This document shows positions 8,669 to 17,667 of a stretch of DNA of 64,000 nucleotides, one piece after another. The stretch covers positions 1-64,000 of the forward strand of contig DIVF01000054.1 of NCBI GenBank assembly GCA_002423285.1. Reading direction: 5' to 3'. Source of the stretch: Micavibrio sp. UBA6139. GTDB lineage: Bacteria > Pseudomonadota > Alphaproteobacteria > Micavibrionales > Micavibrionaceae. The stretch's first letter is position 1; the number at the start of each line of letters is the position of its first letter. The notes below the pieces were generated by a model. The model had not been told where the DNA came from and did no database searches. It was given only the letters and a program-made list of their open reading frames with translations. Position numbers and translations under genes: made by a program.

Positions 8669-9799
8669 TTATTCCGCCGCTGATTTTCGCAAAAGGAATT
8701 CACGGCCCAGTTTCACGCGCGGCACGCCGTTATATTCAACGATGTCTGCCGTGGCATAGGTTTCCGTCCATTGGCTTGGCAGGAATGATCCGGTGCCGAC
8801 CACATCAATGGGTGCTTTTGCATCGGCCATGACACGGCATTTTTCAGGGGTGAAGCCGGATGATGCAACAATTTTGACTTTATCAAATCCGGCTGCATTC
8901 AATTGTTCACGCAGATGCCACACGGCTGCCGCAGAAACACCTGTGCCGATCAGATGTTTTAATTCTTCGTTGTTGCGATAGGCGCGAATGGTATCCGGCA
9001 CATTGCGTTCCAAAACGGCGTAGGAAGATTGCGGGTCTAACCCTTCCAGATAACGTCCGCCACCTGTATCAATGCGGATCGATAATTCGCCGGACTTCGC
9101 CAGATCGGGGAAGGCGTTGCAGATTTCAAGGGTGTCGGTCACTTCGCGTCCGAAATAATCAACCAAAACCGTCATCGGGACAGTGGGGTGTGTTTCGCGG
9201 AACATCTGCGCTGCACGCAATGTCGATCCGGCATAACCTATCAGGGCATGGGGCATAGTGCCGTAGCCAGCCTTGTTGCTGAAATAATGGGCGGTGGCAT
9301 CTGTGGCATTGCCGATAAAACCAACAGCGTTTGATTTGCGCTTGGCGCGTGCGCTGCCAACGCTGGCGGCATAGGCCATCATGTCGGCCATTTCCAATCC
9401 GGCGCAATGACGGGCATCCATGGCGAGGAAAGCTGCTTGCGGTAATGTGACGCACATCGCAAATGCATTCGCCGCCGCGACACAAGCGGGGCCGATTTTT
9501 TGCAGCAGCAACGTTTCAAGATCGCAGAGCTGTGTGAATGGGCCGCTCAAATACATCAGCGGTTCACCCGCACCGACCCAGCGGCCTTCGGCATAAATTA
9601 AATCGATGGTGATTTTAAAACCACGTTCCGCTGCAACCTGTTCCAGCCATTCAATGGCAAGGCGCGGGGCAGAGACAACGGGTCTGCGCATAAAGATGGC
9701 ATAGGTGACATCTGTATCGCCGAATTTTTCGACGATTGATTTTGTGCGTTTGAAATACGCGTCAGTCCATTGGGTGATAACCGGATCATGTTTTGTCAT
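8669..9799 (-). CDS. Nicotinate phosphoribosyltransferase family protein
   Basis: 376 residues. Phosphoribosyltransferase-fold hallmarks include TDAYFKRT near the N-terminus, the MDARHCAGLEMADMMAYAA block, VGFIGNATDATAHYFSNKAG, and VLVDYFG followed by SIRIDTGGG, which builds the phosphate-binding barrel end. The enzyme would convert nicotinate and PRPP to nicotinic acid mononucleotide. Direct coupling to nadE supports this over quinolinate phosphoribosyltransferase. The sequence is closer to the short NAPRTase-like proteins than to E. coli PncB, so no gene symbol is given. Confidence 0.87.
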   Translation of the reverse strand: MTKHDPVITQWTDAYFKRTKSIVEKFGDTDVTYAIFMRRPVVSAPRLAIEWLEQVAAERGFKITIDLIYAEGRWVGAGEPLMYLSGPFTQLCDLETLLLQKIGPACVAAANAFAMCVTLPQAAFLAMDARHCAGLEMADMMAYAASVGSARAKRKSNAVGFIGNATDATAHYFSNKAGYGTMPHALIGYAGSTLRAAQMFRETHPTVPMTVLVDYFGREVTDTLEICNAFPDLAKSGELSIRIDTGGGRYLEGLDPQSSYAVLERNVPDTIRAYRNNEELKHLIGTGVSAAAVWHLREQLNAAGFDKVKIVASSGFTPEKCRVMADAKAPIDVVGTGSFLPSQWTETYATADIVEYNGVPRVKLGREFLLRKSAAE

Positions 9800-9976
9800 G
9801 GAAAGGATTATATGCCGTCCAGGCGATTATTTCAGGGGGAATAACAGGGTTTTCAACGGTATTCAGGGTTAAAATTATTGATTTCTTGAAATTAACCTTC
9901 TTCAGCCCATGTCATTGAGAGGTAAAAGTGGCTTTGGGCTGTTTTCCTGAATAAATCACGAAATAAGGAGGCAAAA

Positions 9977-10153
9977 ATGCTCCAGTGGGCTGTCACATTC
10001 CTCGTCATCGCGTTAATCGCAGGCTTTTTAGGCTTTGGTGGGGTTGCTGCCGTTTCGGTTGAAATGGCAAAGATCGTATTCCTGATCTTTCTGGTTCTTT
10101 TCCTCGTTGCTGCTGTTATGGCGGCATTGCGCGGAAAAGCGCCTAAGCTTTAA
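9977..10153 (+). CDS. DUF1328 family small membrane protein
   Basis: 58 residues, MLQWAVTFLVIALIAGFLGF at the N-terminus, then a glycine/alanine turn and a second hydrophobic helix (IVFLIFLVLFLVAAVMAAL) ending in a basic tail. This is the YtjA/DUF1328 pattern of two short transmembrane helices. An excellent ribosome-binding site (AAGGAGG, 6 bases before the ATG) supports it. Members are often stress-induced in proteobacteria; the function is not known. The gene is divergent from the NAD salvage operon across a 177-base region that must hold both promoters. Confidence 0.88.
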   Translation: MLQWAVTFLVIALIAGFLGFGGVAAVSVEMAKIVFLIFLVLFLVAAVMAALRGKAPKL

Positions 10154-10178
10154 GACTCATCGCTAAACATAACGAAAG

Positions 10179-10204
10179 TCGCCGCGCGTTTATTCCGCGG
10201 CGAC
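10179..10204. terminator. Possible shared hairpin between convergent genes
   Basis: GTCGCCGCG and CGCGGCGAC pair perfectly around a 8-base loop that contains part of the DAHP synthase stop region. There is no strong T-tract on the plus side, so termination is only probable. Confidence 0.4.
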
Positions 10205-11584
10205 ATTTGTATGTGCATTTGGGTTGGTGCGGAGGTGACGCATTTCATCGGCCAGCATAAATGCCATTTCCAACGCTTGCGTCGCGTTCAAACGCGGGTC
10301 GCAATGCGTGTGGTAACGATCAGACAGATTTTCATCAGTGATGGCCTGTGCGCCGCCCGTGCATTCGGTGACGTTCTGGCCAGTCAGTTCCAGATGAATA
10401 CCGCCCGGGTGAGTGCCTTCGGCCTTGTGCACGTTGAAGAAGCCGCGAACTTCGCCCAAAACATGGTCGAATTTACGGGTTTTATAACCAGTTCCGGATT
10501 TGATCGTGTTGCCATGCATCGGATCACAGGACCAAACGACTTGGCGGCCTTCACGCTGAACGGCGCGAACCAGTGGCGGCAATTTATCTTCAACCTGATC
10601 ATGTCCCATACGAGCGATCAGGGTCAGGCGACCAGGAATGTTTTCTGGGTTCAATGTATCAATCAAACGCAGCAGTGTATCAGGTTCAAGGTTGGGCGGG
10701 CATTTCAGACCCAGCGGGTTTTTCACACCGCGCACGAATTCCACCTGCGCGCCTTCGGTTTGGTTGGTGCGTGCCCCAATCCACAGCATGTGCGCGGAGC
10801 AGGCATACCAGTCGCCCGTTGTTGTATCAATGCGGCTTAAGGCTTCTTCGTATGGCAATAACAATGCTTCGTGTGAGGTATAGAAAGCTGTCTCACGGAT
10901 CGCCGGAACGGTTTCACCCGTTACACCGCATGCGGTCATGAAGGCGAGGGCTTGGTCAATGCGCTGGGCAATGTCTTCGAAGCGATGGCCCAGCGGGCTG
11001 TCCTTCATGAAATCAAGGCCCCATTTATTGACACGGTGCAGGTCGGCATAACCGCCCTGCGAATAGGCGCGCAGCAGGTTCAGTGTCGAGGCCGACTGGT
11101 TATATGCTTGGATCATCCGTTGCGGGTCAGGAATACGCGCCGCAGGGGAAAATTCAAAACCATTGATGATGTCGCCGCGATAGCTGGGCAGGGTGACGCC
11201 GTTGATGGTTTCATTATCATCACTACGTGGTTTCGCGAATTGTCCGGCCATGCGGCCAATTTTGACCACCGGCATGGAACCGCTGAACGCCATCACGATC
11301 GCCATCTGCAAAATCACGCGGTAGGAATCGCGGATTTTAGGGGCGTTGAATTCAGCAAAGCTTTCCGCGCAATCGCCACCCTGTAACAGGAAGGCACGGC
11401 CAGCGGCGACCTCAGCCAGCTGCGCTTGCAGGCTGCGGGCTTCCCCGGCAAAAACCAGCGGTGGCAGGGTGGCCAGAAACGACTCAGCCCGCTGAAGCGC
11501 AATCGCGTCCGGATAGGCTGGAAGCTGTTTTGCTGGCTTTTCACGCCATGTGGACGGGGACCATGCGGAATTGGCTGTGGACAT
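10190..11584 (-). CDS. aroH: 3-deoxy-7-phosphoheptulonate synthase, class II
   Basis: 464 residues from the ATG at 11584. The upstream ATG at 11596 is rejected because GGAG lies 5-8 bases before 11584. This is the plant-like (AroAII) DAHP synthase: [14 protein letters not shown] binds metal and phosphoenolpyruvate, and [30 protein letters not shown] and [14 protein letters not shown] are further family blocks. It condenses phosphoenolpyruvate with erythrose 4-phosphate, the first step of aromatic amino acid synthesis; aroC of the same pathway is at 54487. The symbol for class II enzymes varies between annotations (aroG, aroH or aroF). Confidence 0.95.
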   Translation of the reverse strand: MSTANSAWSPSTWREKPAKQLPAYPDAIALQRAESFLATLPPLVFAGEARSLQAQLAEVAAGRAFLLQGGDCAESFAEFNAPKIRDSYRVILQMAIVMAFSGSMPVVKIGRMAGQFAKPRSDDNETINGVTLPSYRGDIINGFEFSPAARIPDPQRMIQAYNQSASTLNLLRAYSQGGYADLHRVNKWGLDFMKDSPLGHRFEDIAQRIDQALAFMTACGVTGETVPAIRETAFYTSHEALLLPYEEALSRIDTTTGDWYACSAHMLWIGARTNQTEGAQVEFVRGVKNPLGLKCPPNLEPDTLLRLIDTLNPENIPGRLTLIARMGHDQVEDKLPPLVRAVQREGRQVVWSCDPMHGNTIKSGTGYKTRKFDHVLGEVRGFFNVHKAEGTHPGGIHLELTGQNVTECTGGAQAITDENLSDRYHTHCDPRLNATQALEMAFMLADEMRHLRTNPNAHTNVAAE

Positions 11585-11736
11585 CAAAAACTCCATTTGT
11601 GCAGTACAATAAAATCTTTACGCATTTTCCCCAAAACCTGCAAGGTTTGCCTTGTTCATTGGGTCTTTATCTTTATCAGGGCAAAATGTTATCCTGTTAG
11701 AGCGGTTGTTTTCATGGGGAAATCAGAGGGATATCC

Positions 11737-12864
11737 ATGGTTTATCGGGATCAGGCCCAAAGTCAGGCCACTAAAGCTCAGGCTAACCATTGGGCTGTCG
11801 ATACCTTATCCGGGTTAAAAGACCTGATCGGGTCCGTTTCCCCGCATGAGGCCGGAACCGATCCTGCCATTTTACAAGAACGCCTTGATCACTTGCTGGT
11901 TCAATTCCCCGCTGATTACGCCCGGATGAGTGATTTGTCCGAAGTTTTGTATTCACCCGACAGCACCGCCTATGGCGCACGCGCCACGGCCGTTTTCAAT
12001 CGCTGGGCGATTGAGGAAGCGGGCGGGCCATCATTACCAGCCTTTGTCGCGCAGGCAATGGAACAGTTTGAATTACCGTTGAGCGGTCCGATGGCGCGCG
12101 CTGCGATGATGGCGGCGGTGTTGGCCGAAATCCCGAATGATTTGATGTATCACGGCAATGAACATTACCGCAAAGTGATGTTCCACACCATTCGCCTGCT
12201 GGCCACGCATCGCCAGTTGAATGCACCGACCATGCCTGTTTTGAACGACATACAAATGATGCAGGTTCTGATCGCGGCCACCATTCACGATCTGGGGCAT
12301 GAGGGCGGCGATAATCTGCGCGATGGCATTTATACGCCGGGTTATATGGAACAAAAGGCGTTTGATATGATGCGCCCGTATCTGGAAGCCCTCGACCTTG
12401 ACCGTGACTTCTGGGGCGATATTGAAACGATTGTTTTTTGTACCGACATTACATTTTTCGCAGGCGATAACAGCCCATGCGTGCGGATGAAAAAAATCTA
12501 CCGCCATAATTTTACCCATGATTTGCCGGAAGGCGAAGATGTGGAAATGATGATTATCGGGAAATTGCGCCGGTTCGAGGATAATCCATCACTCTCCTTA
12601 ATGGCGATGTTGCTGCATGAGGCTGATATCGCGACTTCATCGGGTTTAAGCTATGAACAAAGCTGTTCTGAAACCATCAGCATCATGGAAGAGCGCGGCC
12701 TGAAAATTGCGGGTCCAAAGGTGTTGCTGAAATTTCTGGTCGAGCAGCTGGACGGGTGCATGATGACCCCGGCGGCGCAGAAATTATTTGCCAATGAAAT
12801 GGCGGTGATTATGCAGCAGGCGGAAGATGCTCTGTCGGCTGGGGTTGAGAGTTTTTACGATTAG
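11737..12864 (+). CDS. HD-domain hydrolase resembling class I cyclic nucleotide phosphodiesterases
   Basis: 375 residues. The metal site is spread over YHGNEHYRKVMFHT (first His), IAATIHDLGHEGGDN (HD pair followed by HxxxG) and LLHEADIATSSG (last Asp). This order and the wording HDLGHEGxxN closely resemble the PDEase I signature of eukaryotic cAMP/cGMP phosphodiesterases rather than the HD-GYP or RelA type. Hydrolysis of a cyclic nucleotide or other phosphoester is therefore inferred. There is no sensor domain; the first 120 residues are helical without a known fold. It stands alone, divergent from DAHP synthase, and its 3' end overlaps the convergent acyltransferase gene by 56 bases. Confidence 0.75.
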   Translation: MVYRDQAQSQATKAQANHWAVDTLSGLKDLIGSVSPHEAGTDPAILQERLDHLLVQFPADYARMSDLSEVLYSPDSTAYGARATAVFNRWAIEEAGGPSLPAFVAQAMEQFELPLSGPMARAAMMAAVLAEIPNDLMYHGNEHYRKVMFHTIRLLATHRQLNAPTMPVLNDIQMMQVLIAATIHDLGHEGGDNLRDGIYTPGYMEQKAFDMMRPYLEALDLDRDFWGDIETIVFCTDITFFAGDNSPCVRMKKIYRHNFTHDLPEGEDVEMMIIGKLRRFEDNPSLSLMAMLLHEADIATSSGLSYEQSCSETISIMEERGLKIAGPKVLLKFLVEQLDGCMMTPAAQKLFANEMAVIMQQAEDALSAGVESFYD

Positions 12865-13747
12865 TCATCCGGCCTGATTTCGGGGTGTCATTGCCCCAAC
12901 GGCGATGCTGCCACAGCCATTGTTCTGGTTTTTCCGTGATCCATGATTCAAGTAAGGCATGCGCCTCGGCTATCAATTTTTCTGCCGGGATGGGCTGGTT
13001 ATCGGAATCTTTCACTTCAAAGGGGGGGTAGAAGGACAGGCGGAAATGCCCCTCTGGCATCCGTTCAACGCGATACGGCACTAAACCGCAATCAAATTTC
13101 TGGGCCAGCGAGACAAAGGCCGTGCTGGTCATCGCAGGGCGACCAAAGAAGGGTGCTTCGATGCCCTCATTATATTTCTGATCAATCAGAATGGCGATAG
13201 AACGCTTTTCCTTCAACGATTCAACTAAATGACGTGTGCCGGTTTTTGATTTTGGCAGGGTGCGCAATTTACCACCCAATGTGCGGTAACGGTTCAGGAT
13301 TTTATCTGACCACGGGTTATTGGGAGCGCGATAGACCAGATCAATCGGCATGTTATAGCGCAGCAAACACGGCGCCATCATTTCCCAATTGGCCAGATGC
13401 CCGGAAAACAAAATGACATGGCCGTGTTTTTCAAGCGCCGTTTTTAAATGTTCAATCCCCGCCAGTTCCACATCGGGTGCAAAATATTCAAGATGGGGAT
13501 ATTCAGCAATGATCCGTGCCAGATTATCCCACATGCCGGAAATGATCGCCTGATATTCGGCATCTGTTTTTCCCGGCAGGGCGATTTTTAAATGGGTCAG
13601 GGCTTTTTTGCTGGCCTTGAGTTTCGGGCCAAATTTGCGGCCAATTTTTCCGGCGAAATTGGAGGATTGCTCCGGTGTCATCAGGCCCAGAAAACCAAGC
13701 ATGGCGAGCAAAACACCATATTCAATGCGATAGCGAATTTTTTTCAT
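12809..13747 (-). CDS. Lipid A biosynthesis (LpxL/HtrB-type) acyltransferase
   Basis: 312 residues. The catalytic HX4E motif is HLANWE in ILFSGHLANWEMMAP (about 116-130), with DQKYNEG and FFGRPAMTSTAFV further on as in the LpxL/LpxM family. A hydrophobic N-terminal segment (YGVLLAMLGFLGLM) anchors it at the inner membrane. It would add a secondary acyl chain to Kdo-lipid A precursor. Its ATG overlaps the lpxK stop (ATGA at 13744-13747), consistent with a waaA-lpxK-lpxL operon. The C-terminus has a 30-residue Asn/Gln/Pro-rich tail not needed for the fold. Which of the secondary acyltransferases it is cannot be told. Confidence 0.9.
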   Translation of the reverse strand: MKKIRYRIEYGVLLAMLGFLGLMTPEQSSNFAGKIGRKFGPKLKASKKALTHLKIALPGKTDAEYQAIISGMWDNLARIIAEYPHLEYFAPDVELAGIEHLKTALEKHGHVILFSGHLANWEMMAPCLLRYNMPIDLVYRAPNNPWSDKILNRYRTLGGKLRTLPKSKTGTRHLVESLKEKRSIAILIDQKYNEGIEAPFFGRPAMTSTAFVSLAQKFDCGLVPYRVERMPEGHFRLSFYPPFEVKDSDNQPIPAEKLIAEAHALLESWITEKPEQWLWQHRRWGNDTPKSGRMTNRKNSQPQPTEHLPPAA

Positions 13748-14751
13748 GCGTGTTTTATCGATTCAATCAATTGCTGAAAACGTGACGCAGTGCCGTCCGC
13801 GAAGTGCAGGGCTACATTTAGAATATCAAAGGATTCCGGCGCAAGAAAGCCTGGAGGGATTTTAACAGCATCCTTGGCCGTTGTAATCAACCGCGCGTTC
13901 AGCGATTCTGCCTTATTTTTCAGATTGTTGAGATCAGATTCAGAATAGGGGTGATGGTCGGGATAGGCGGTAAATCCCGCAACATTAAGGCCCGATTCCT
14001 GTAGGGACCGTTGGAATTTCGCCGGGTGCGCCAAACCGCAGAACGCATAATAGGCCGGGGCGGGGTTGATCAGGGCGGTGGGTTGCAACGTGGCATGCAG
14101 CACGGGCTTACCTGCTGGCACATGGCGCAGGGCGTTGGCGGCATCATCGCCAATCAATAAAACAGCATCGGCCTTTTTCATGCCGCGATGAATAGGTGTG
14201 CGCAGTGGCCCGGCGGGCAGCAGCATTTCATTGCCAAATCCTGTCGCGCCATCAATGACGATAATGGATAGGTCTTTCTTCAGGGATGGGTTTTGCAAAC
14301 CATCATCCATGATAATGAAATCATGAAGCAAAGCAGCCGCATGTTTTGCCCCGGCCACGCGGTCGGCGGCAATAATGGTCGGTGCTATTTTTGTGAGCAG
14401 CAGCGGTTCATCACCAACATCTTGCGCTGTGTGGATGGCAGGGTCCACCAGAACGGGGCCGGATAATTTTCCGCCGTAACCACGCGATAAAAAACATGGG
14501 TTTTTCGCAAGGTCCTGTTCACGTAAGAGGGCCATCAGGGCAATGGCGGTTGGTGTTTTTCCCCCACCGCCTGAAACCAGATTACCAATGCATAGCACCG
14601 GAATAGCGGCGTTATGTGTTTTTGTAAGGCCCTGATGGATCAAATGACCAATGGTATAAAGCGCGCTCAATGACCCCAGCGACATGGCAATCGCGCGTGA
14701 TTTTTGCGATTGCGTGTCGTACCAGAAATCGGGGGTCTTGTGGTCGGTCAT
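13744..14751 (-). CDS. lpxK: Tetraacyldisaccharide 4'-kinase
   Basis: 335 residues. The P-loop is GNLVSGGGGKTPTAIAL (about 57-73) and the DDGLQNPSLKKDL block with VIDGATGFGNEMLLPAGPLR matches LpxK. The enzyme phosphorylates the 4' position of the lipid A disaccharide at the cytoplasmic face of the inner membrane. It is translationally coupled on both sides by 4-base ATGA overlaps, to waaA upstream and the LpxL-type gene downstream. Confidence 0.95.
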   Translation of the reverse strand: MTDHKTPDFWYDTQSQKSRAIAMSLGSLSALYTIGHLIHQGLTKTHNAAIPVLCIGNLVSGGGGKTPTAIALMALLREQDLAKNPCFLSRGYGGKLSGPVLVDPAIHTAQDVGDEPLLLTKIAPTIIAADRVAGAKHAAALLHDFIIMDDGLQNPSLKKDLSIIVIDGATGFGNEMLLPAGPLRTPIHRGMKKADAVLLIGDDAANALRHVPAGKPVLHATLQPTALINPAPAYYAFCGLAHPAKFQRSLQESGLNVAGFTAYPDHHPYSESDLNNLKNKAESLNARLITTAKDAVKIPPGFLAPESFDILNVALHFADGTASRFQQLIESIKHA

Positions 14752-16043
14752 GGTTTATTCTCCGCCATGATGCCGCAATCGATCAGCAGAGGTTCAAGGT
14801 CCTTCATAATCTGGACCAGAACGGTGGCTTTATCCTGCGCGAATTTACTGCCGCGAATTTGCAGTTCGGTTAGGTCAGATGGCGTTTTGAGCAGATGACG
14901 CAGTGTTACCAAAAACTCTTCTTCTGTTTCCAAACGCTGTGCGGCGTTGGCTTGGTTCATTTCGGCAAAAATCTGTTGCTGATTTTGCACATGCGGGCCA
15001 TGCAGAACAGCGCAGCCCAGCATGGCGGCCTCAATCGGGTTATGACCGCCACCACCATCATTGCTGAAGGACCGGCCAATGCAGGCCAACGGCACCAAGC
15101 GGTAGAACAGGCCAAGCTCACCCAGCGTATCGGCGATATAAATCTGATCCGTGGCAGAGGGTGCAACCAGATCGGGGCCACGCAGGCATGCGGTCAAATG
15201 GTGGGATTCGCAAGTGGCCAGAATTTCTTCGCGCCGTTCCGGATGACGCGGGGCAATAATGGTCAGCAAATTCGGGAAGGTCTTTTGTAGCTCTGTATGC
15301 AGGCGGCAGGCCATGTCCTCCTCACCCGCATGGGTGCTGGCATAAAGCCAGACGGGCCGCGAATGAAGGGCTGATTTCAAGGCTGTTAGTGCGTTCGGAT
15401 CAAAGGGCAGCGGATCGGCGCTGTATTTAACATTATCGCGCACCCGCACCGCAACCGCGCGCAGGCGTGTGTAATACCCGGCATCCTGTTCGGTTTGTGC
15501 CAGACACAGATCAAAGGCCGATAAAAGTTTTGCCGCCGTCTCACGGACATGTTTCCAGCGGCGATAAGAGCGACGCGACATATGGGCGTTGACCAGAACG
15601 CAGTGAATATTGCGCGTGCGAATCCCGCGCAGCATGTTCGGCCATAATTCAGATTCCATCCAAAGGATCAAATCAGGGGACCAGTGGTTCAGGAAATTCT
15701 CAACCCAGTCCGGATGATCCAGCGGGTAAAACTGGTGGATGGCGCGGGGGGGGAGGCGTTGCTGCATGATGGCGGCGGAACTGACGGTTCCTGTGGTGAT
15801 CAACACATGAATATCCGGGAACCGGGTCAACAGGGCATCAATCAGGATCAGGGTCGATTGTGCTTCACCAACGCTGGCTGCGTGAAACCAGACCAGCTTT
15901 CCAAGGGGGCGCGGCAGACCCGGAACGCCCATGCGTTCCGGTAGACGTGCGGCGTCTTCCTTGCCACGGCCAAGACGCCGTTTCAAGATTCCGCGCAAAG
16001 CAGGGGCGCTATGGCTGGTTAATGAATGGTAAAGATTTAACAT
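14748..16043 (-). CDS. waaA: 3-deoxy-D-manno-octulosonic acid (Kdo) transferase
   Basis: 431 residues from ATG 16043; the frame runs on to a TTG at 16121, but MLNLYHSLTSHSAPALRG is the usual family start. The N-terminal GT30 domain contains GKLVWFHAASVGEAQS, and the C-terminal domain contains GRSFSNDGGGGHNPIEAAML, which binds CMP-Kdo. The protein transfers Kdo to lipid A precursor. It is first in the waaA-lpxK-lpxL operon. It is divergent from a small unknown gene at 16161. Confidence 0.94.
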   Translation of the reverse strand: MLNLYHSLTSHSAPALRGILKRRLGRGKEDAARLPERMGVPGLPRPLGKLVWFHAASVGEAQSTLILIDALLTRFPDIHVLITTGTVSSAAIMQQRLPPRAIHQFYPLDHPDWVENFLNHWSPDLILWMESELWPNMLRGIRTRNIHCVLVNAHMSRRSYRRWKHVRETAAKLLSAFDLCLAQTEQDAGYYTRLRAVAVRVRDNVKYSADPLPFDPNALTALKSALHSRPVWLYASTHAGEEDMACRLHTELQKTFPNLLTIIAPRHPERREEILATCESHHLTACLRGPDLVAPSATDQIYIADTLGELGLFYRLVPLACIGRSFSNDGGGGHNPIEAAMLGCAVLHGPHVQNQQQIFAEMNQANAAQRLETEEEFLVTLRHLLKTPSDLTELQIRGSKFAQDKATVLVQIMKDLEPLLIDCGIMAENKP

Positions 16044-16160
16044 ACGTCCGGGACTCGATAACCTTGTGTTAGCCAATTCTAGGGTAAGGTAAGATATAAG
16101 GGTCTGGGCCACGCTTGCCAAGTTGATCCTTTTTGAAATTCAACGGGATGGAGCCTTTTC

Positions 16161-16541
16161 TTGCGCCGTGTCTATTATATGAACCCGAAACGGAAGCAAA
16201 TCGTGCAAGAAGCGATGTTGCAGATGCGCGCGACCAGTGCGGCGCTGGGCCCTGAATTCATGACCAGAATCAGGATGTTAATCAAGGATTGCGATCCGGA
16301 ATATATCAGCCAGATTCTGGGGGAGCCACCCGCCCAGCAACAAGAAACAGCACCCGCGGCACAGCCTGAATCCATCGCCGAACCCACCCCGTGGAACCCG
16401 GCGGAAAACGTTGCGACCGAACCCGTGGATCAAAAGAAAAATCTGCTCATCATCATGAAATTCCTGCAACTGAAGCAGGATAACAAAAGCGTCCAGAACC
16501 AGGTTCGGACGCTTTTGGCAGAAAAACATACTATTCAGTAA
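16161..16541 (+). CDS. Hypothetical protein, 126 aa
   Basis: Unrecognised. The TTG at 16161 is preceded at good distance by GGGATGGAG; the alternative ATG at 16179 (MNPKRKQIVQEAMLQMR) lacks such a site, so TTG is slightly favoured. The protein has an N-terminal helical basic region, a Pro/Ala/Gln-rich linker (about 55-85), and a helical C-terminal part (LLIIMKFLQLKQDNKSVQNQ). There is no signal peptide. A strong near-perfect palindrome lies in its last 60 bases (16484-16517) and may serve as terminator for the opposite gene. Confidence 0.55.
   Translation: MRRVYYMNPKRKQIVQEAMLQMRATSAALGPEFMTRIRMLIKDCDPEYISQILGEPPAQQQETAPAAQPESIAEPTPWNPAENVATEPVDQKKNLLIIMKFLQLKQDNKSVQNQVRTLLAEKHTIQ
16484..16517 (-). 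terminator. Long palindrome inside a 3' coding end, probable minus-strand terminator
   Basis: CAAAAGCGTCC (16484-16494) pairs with GGACGCTTTTG (16507-16517); the inner GAACC and GGTTC extend the stem by 5 bp with one bulged A. On the minus strand the hairpin ends CTTTTGTT, placed about 65 bases after the stop of the secreted-protein gene at 16581. Confidence 0.55.
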
Positions 16542-16580
16542 ATCTCAGCCCATTTTTAAACTGGCCAGATCCCCATCGTC

Positions 16581-17444
16581 CTATGGTGGGGTTGCGGTAC
16601 ATGCCCCGCCACGGTCAAACGCACAGCCGGGGTTCACGCAGATATGTTCTTGATAGGCACCGATATTGCTGCGGTCAACAGTCACGCCTGTGGCGATTGG
16701 TGGTGCGCTACAGTTATCGGTGGCGAAGAAGTTTTCGTACATGTTGAACGGTTCACGCGGATATTGATCGCCGTCGTTCCGGGCGCGTGACAGTTGCGCG
16801 GCAAAGCGGCCATCCGCTGTACAGGCATAACCGGGCGGCAGACCGCGTGGGTCAAAGCCATCATAGGTATCAAGATAGAAGAAATCATCCAGGCTTGGTT
16901 CATCAACGAAATTGATACATTTCGCGGCGGACCAGACTTGGGCCATAACGTTACAGTTATAAATGGCGCTACCGCCACCGGCACCGCCAACAGTGTAATC
17001 GGCACCATCCCGACCACCCAGATAGGTGTGGCCGAAATTGCCGCCGATATAGGGGGCCAAACTGTTCGCGACCAGAATGTTCAGGGCGTTTGCCATGTTG
17101 GTTGGTGCGGTGCTTGGCCAGTGGTTTGTTTCACTGAACAGGGCGTTTTGGTTGTGAACAACCGTTGCCAAAGATTCCAGGAAGTTATCAAAGCAGGAAT
17201 ATTCAAGAATACTGTCTGCCTTATAGATCAAGTTCTGGTTTTGGGTGATTTCACGTTGTGCTTCGGCCCAGGCCTTGGATTTCAGGGCTTCCCAATAGCT
17301 GGGATCACATGTGGCGGGCTGGGCCAGCGCCGGAGCCATAAAGGCGGTGAGAGTGAGAAGAGTGATTGCCGTTGTCGATACGGGCTTCAGGGCCAGCCGA
17401 ATACGCTGTCCGAACGTCAAGTTATGCCCCGCTTTGGCAACCAT
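16581..17444 (-). CDS. Secreted cysteine-rich hypothetical protein
   Basis: 287 residues with a clear Sec signal peptide: basic start, hydrophobic core (TTAITLLTLTAFMAPALAQ) and a signal peptidase site after ALA near residue 41. The mature part has about nine cysteines and many aromatic residues, with conserved-looking blocks ITQNQNLIYKADSILEYSC, NFGHTYLGGRDG and AAKCINFVDEPSLDDFF. It has no lipobox, so it is periplasmic or exported. I cannot name the family; the text of these blocks looks conserved rather than random. It is a single gene, preceded at 17553-17576 by a perfect inverted repeat that may control it. Confidence 0.65.
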   Translation of the reverse strand: MVAKAGHNLTFGQRIRLALKPVSTTAITLLTLTAFMAPALAQPATCDPSYWEALKSKAWAEAQREITQNQNLIYKADSILEYSCFDNFLESLATVVHNQNALFSETNHWPSTAPTNMANALNILVANSLAPYIGGNFGHTYLGGRDGADYTVGGAGGGSAIYNCNVMAQVWSAAKCINFVDEPSLDDFFYLDTYDGFDPRGLPPGYACTADGRFAAQLSRARNDGDQYPREPFNMYENFFATDNCSAPPIATGVTVDRSNIGAYQEHICVNPGCAFDRGGACTATPP

Positions 17445-17552
17445 TGGCCATTCCCCCTCAAAAGATCACACCAGTATTTTAACCCATATCGTTCCGGCTG
17501 TCATTAACACACTGGCAAGACAGCGTGAATTCGAGGGCCGAATCCGTTGGTT

Positions 17553-17576
17553 TTTACAATCTATTACGATTGTAAA
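17553..17576. promoter_or_regulatory. Perfect 9-bp inverted repeat, candidate operator
   Basis: TTTACAATC-TATTAC-GATTGTAAA. It is AT-rich with a 6-base spacer, typical of dimeric repressor sites and not of a terminator. It lies 108 bases upstream of the secreted-protein gene start and 92 bases after the DUF3126 stop. Confidence 0.45.
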
Positions 17577-17667
17577 CAAACCCGTGGGTTTTAGCAAATT
17601 AGGGAAAGTGTCCAGCGTGGCGGATTTCCGGGGATTTCCCCAAAAAACCCGCCCGCCGGGGATGGAA

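Noticed and set aside
9800..9976. Possible small RNA or riboswitch upstream of the NAD salvage operon
   Set aside because: Only AT-rich promoter-like sequence seen; no conserved fold or repeat could be supported.
10211..10840. Plus-strand frame opposite DAHP synthase
   Set aside because: Antisense to a gene with strong family conservation.
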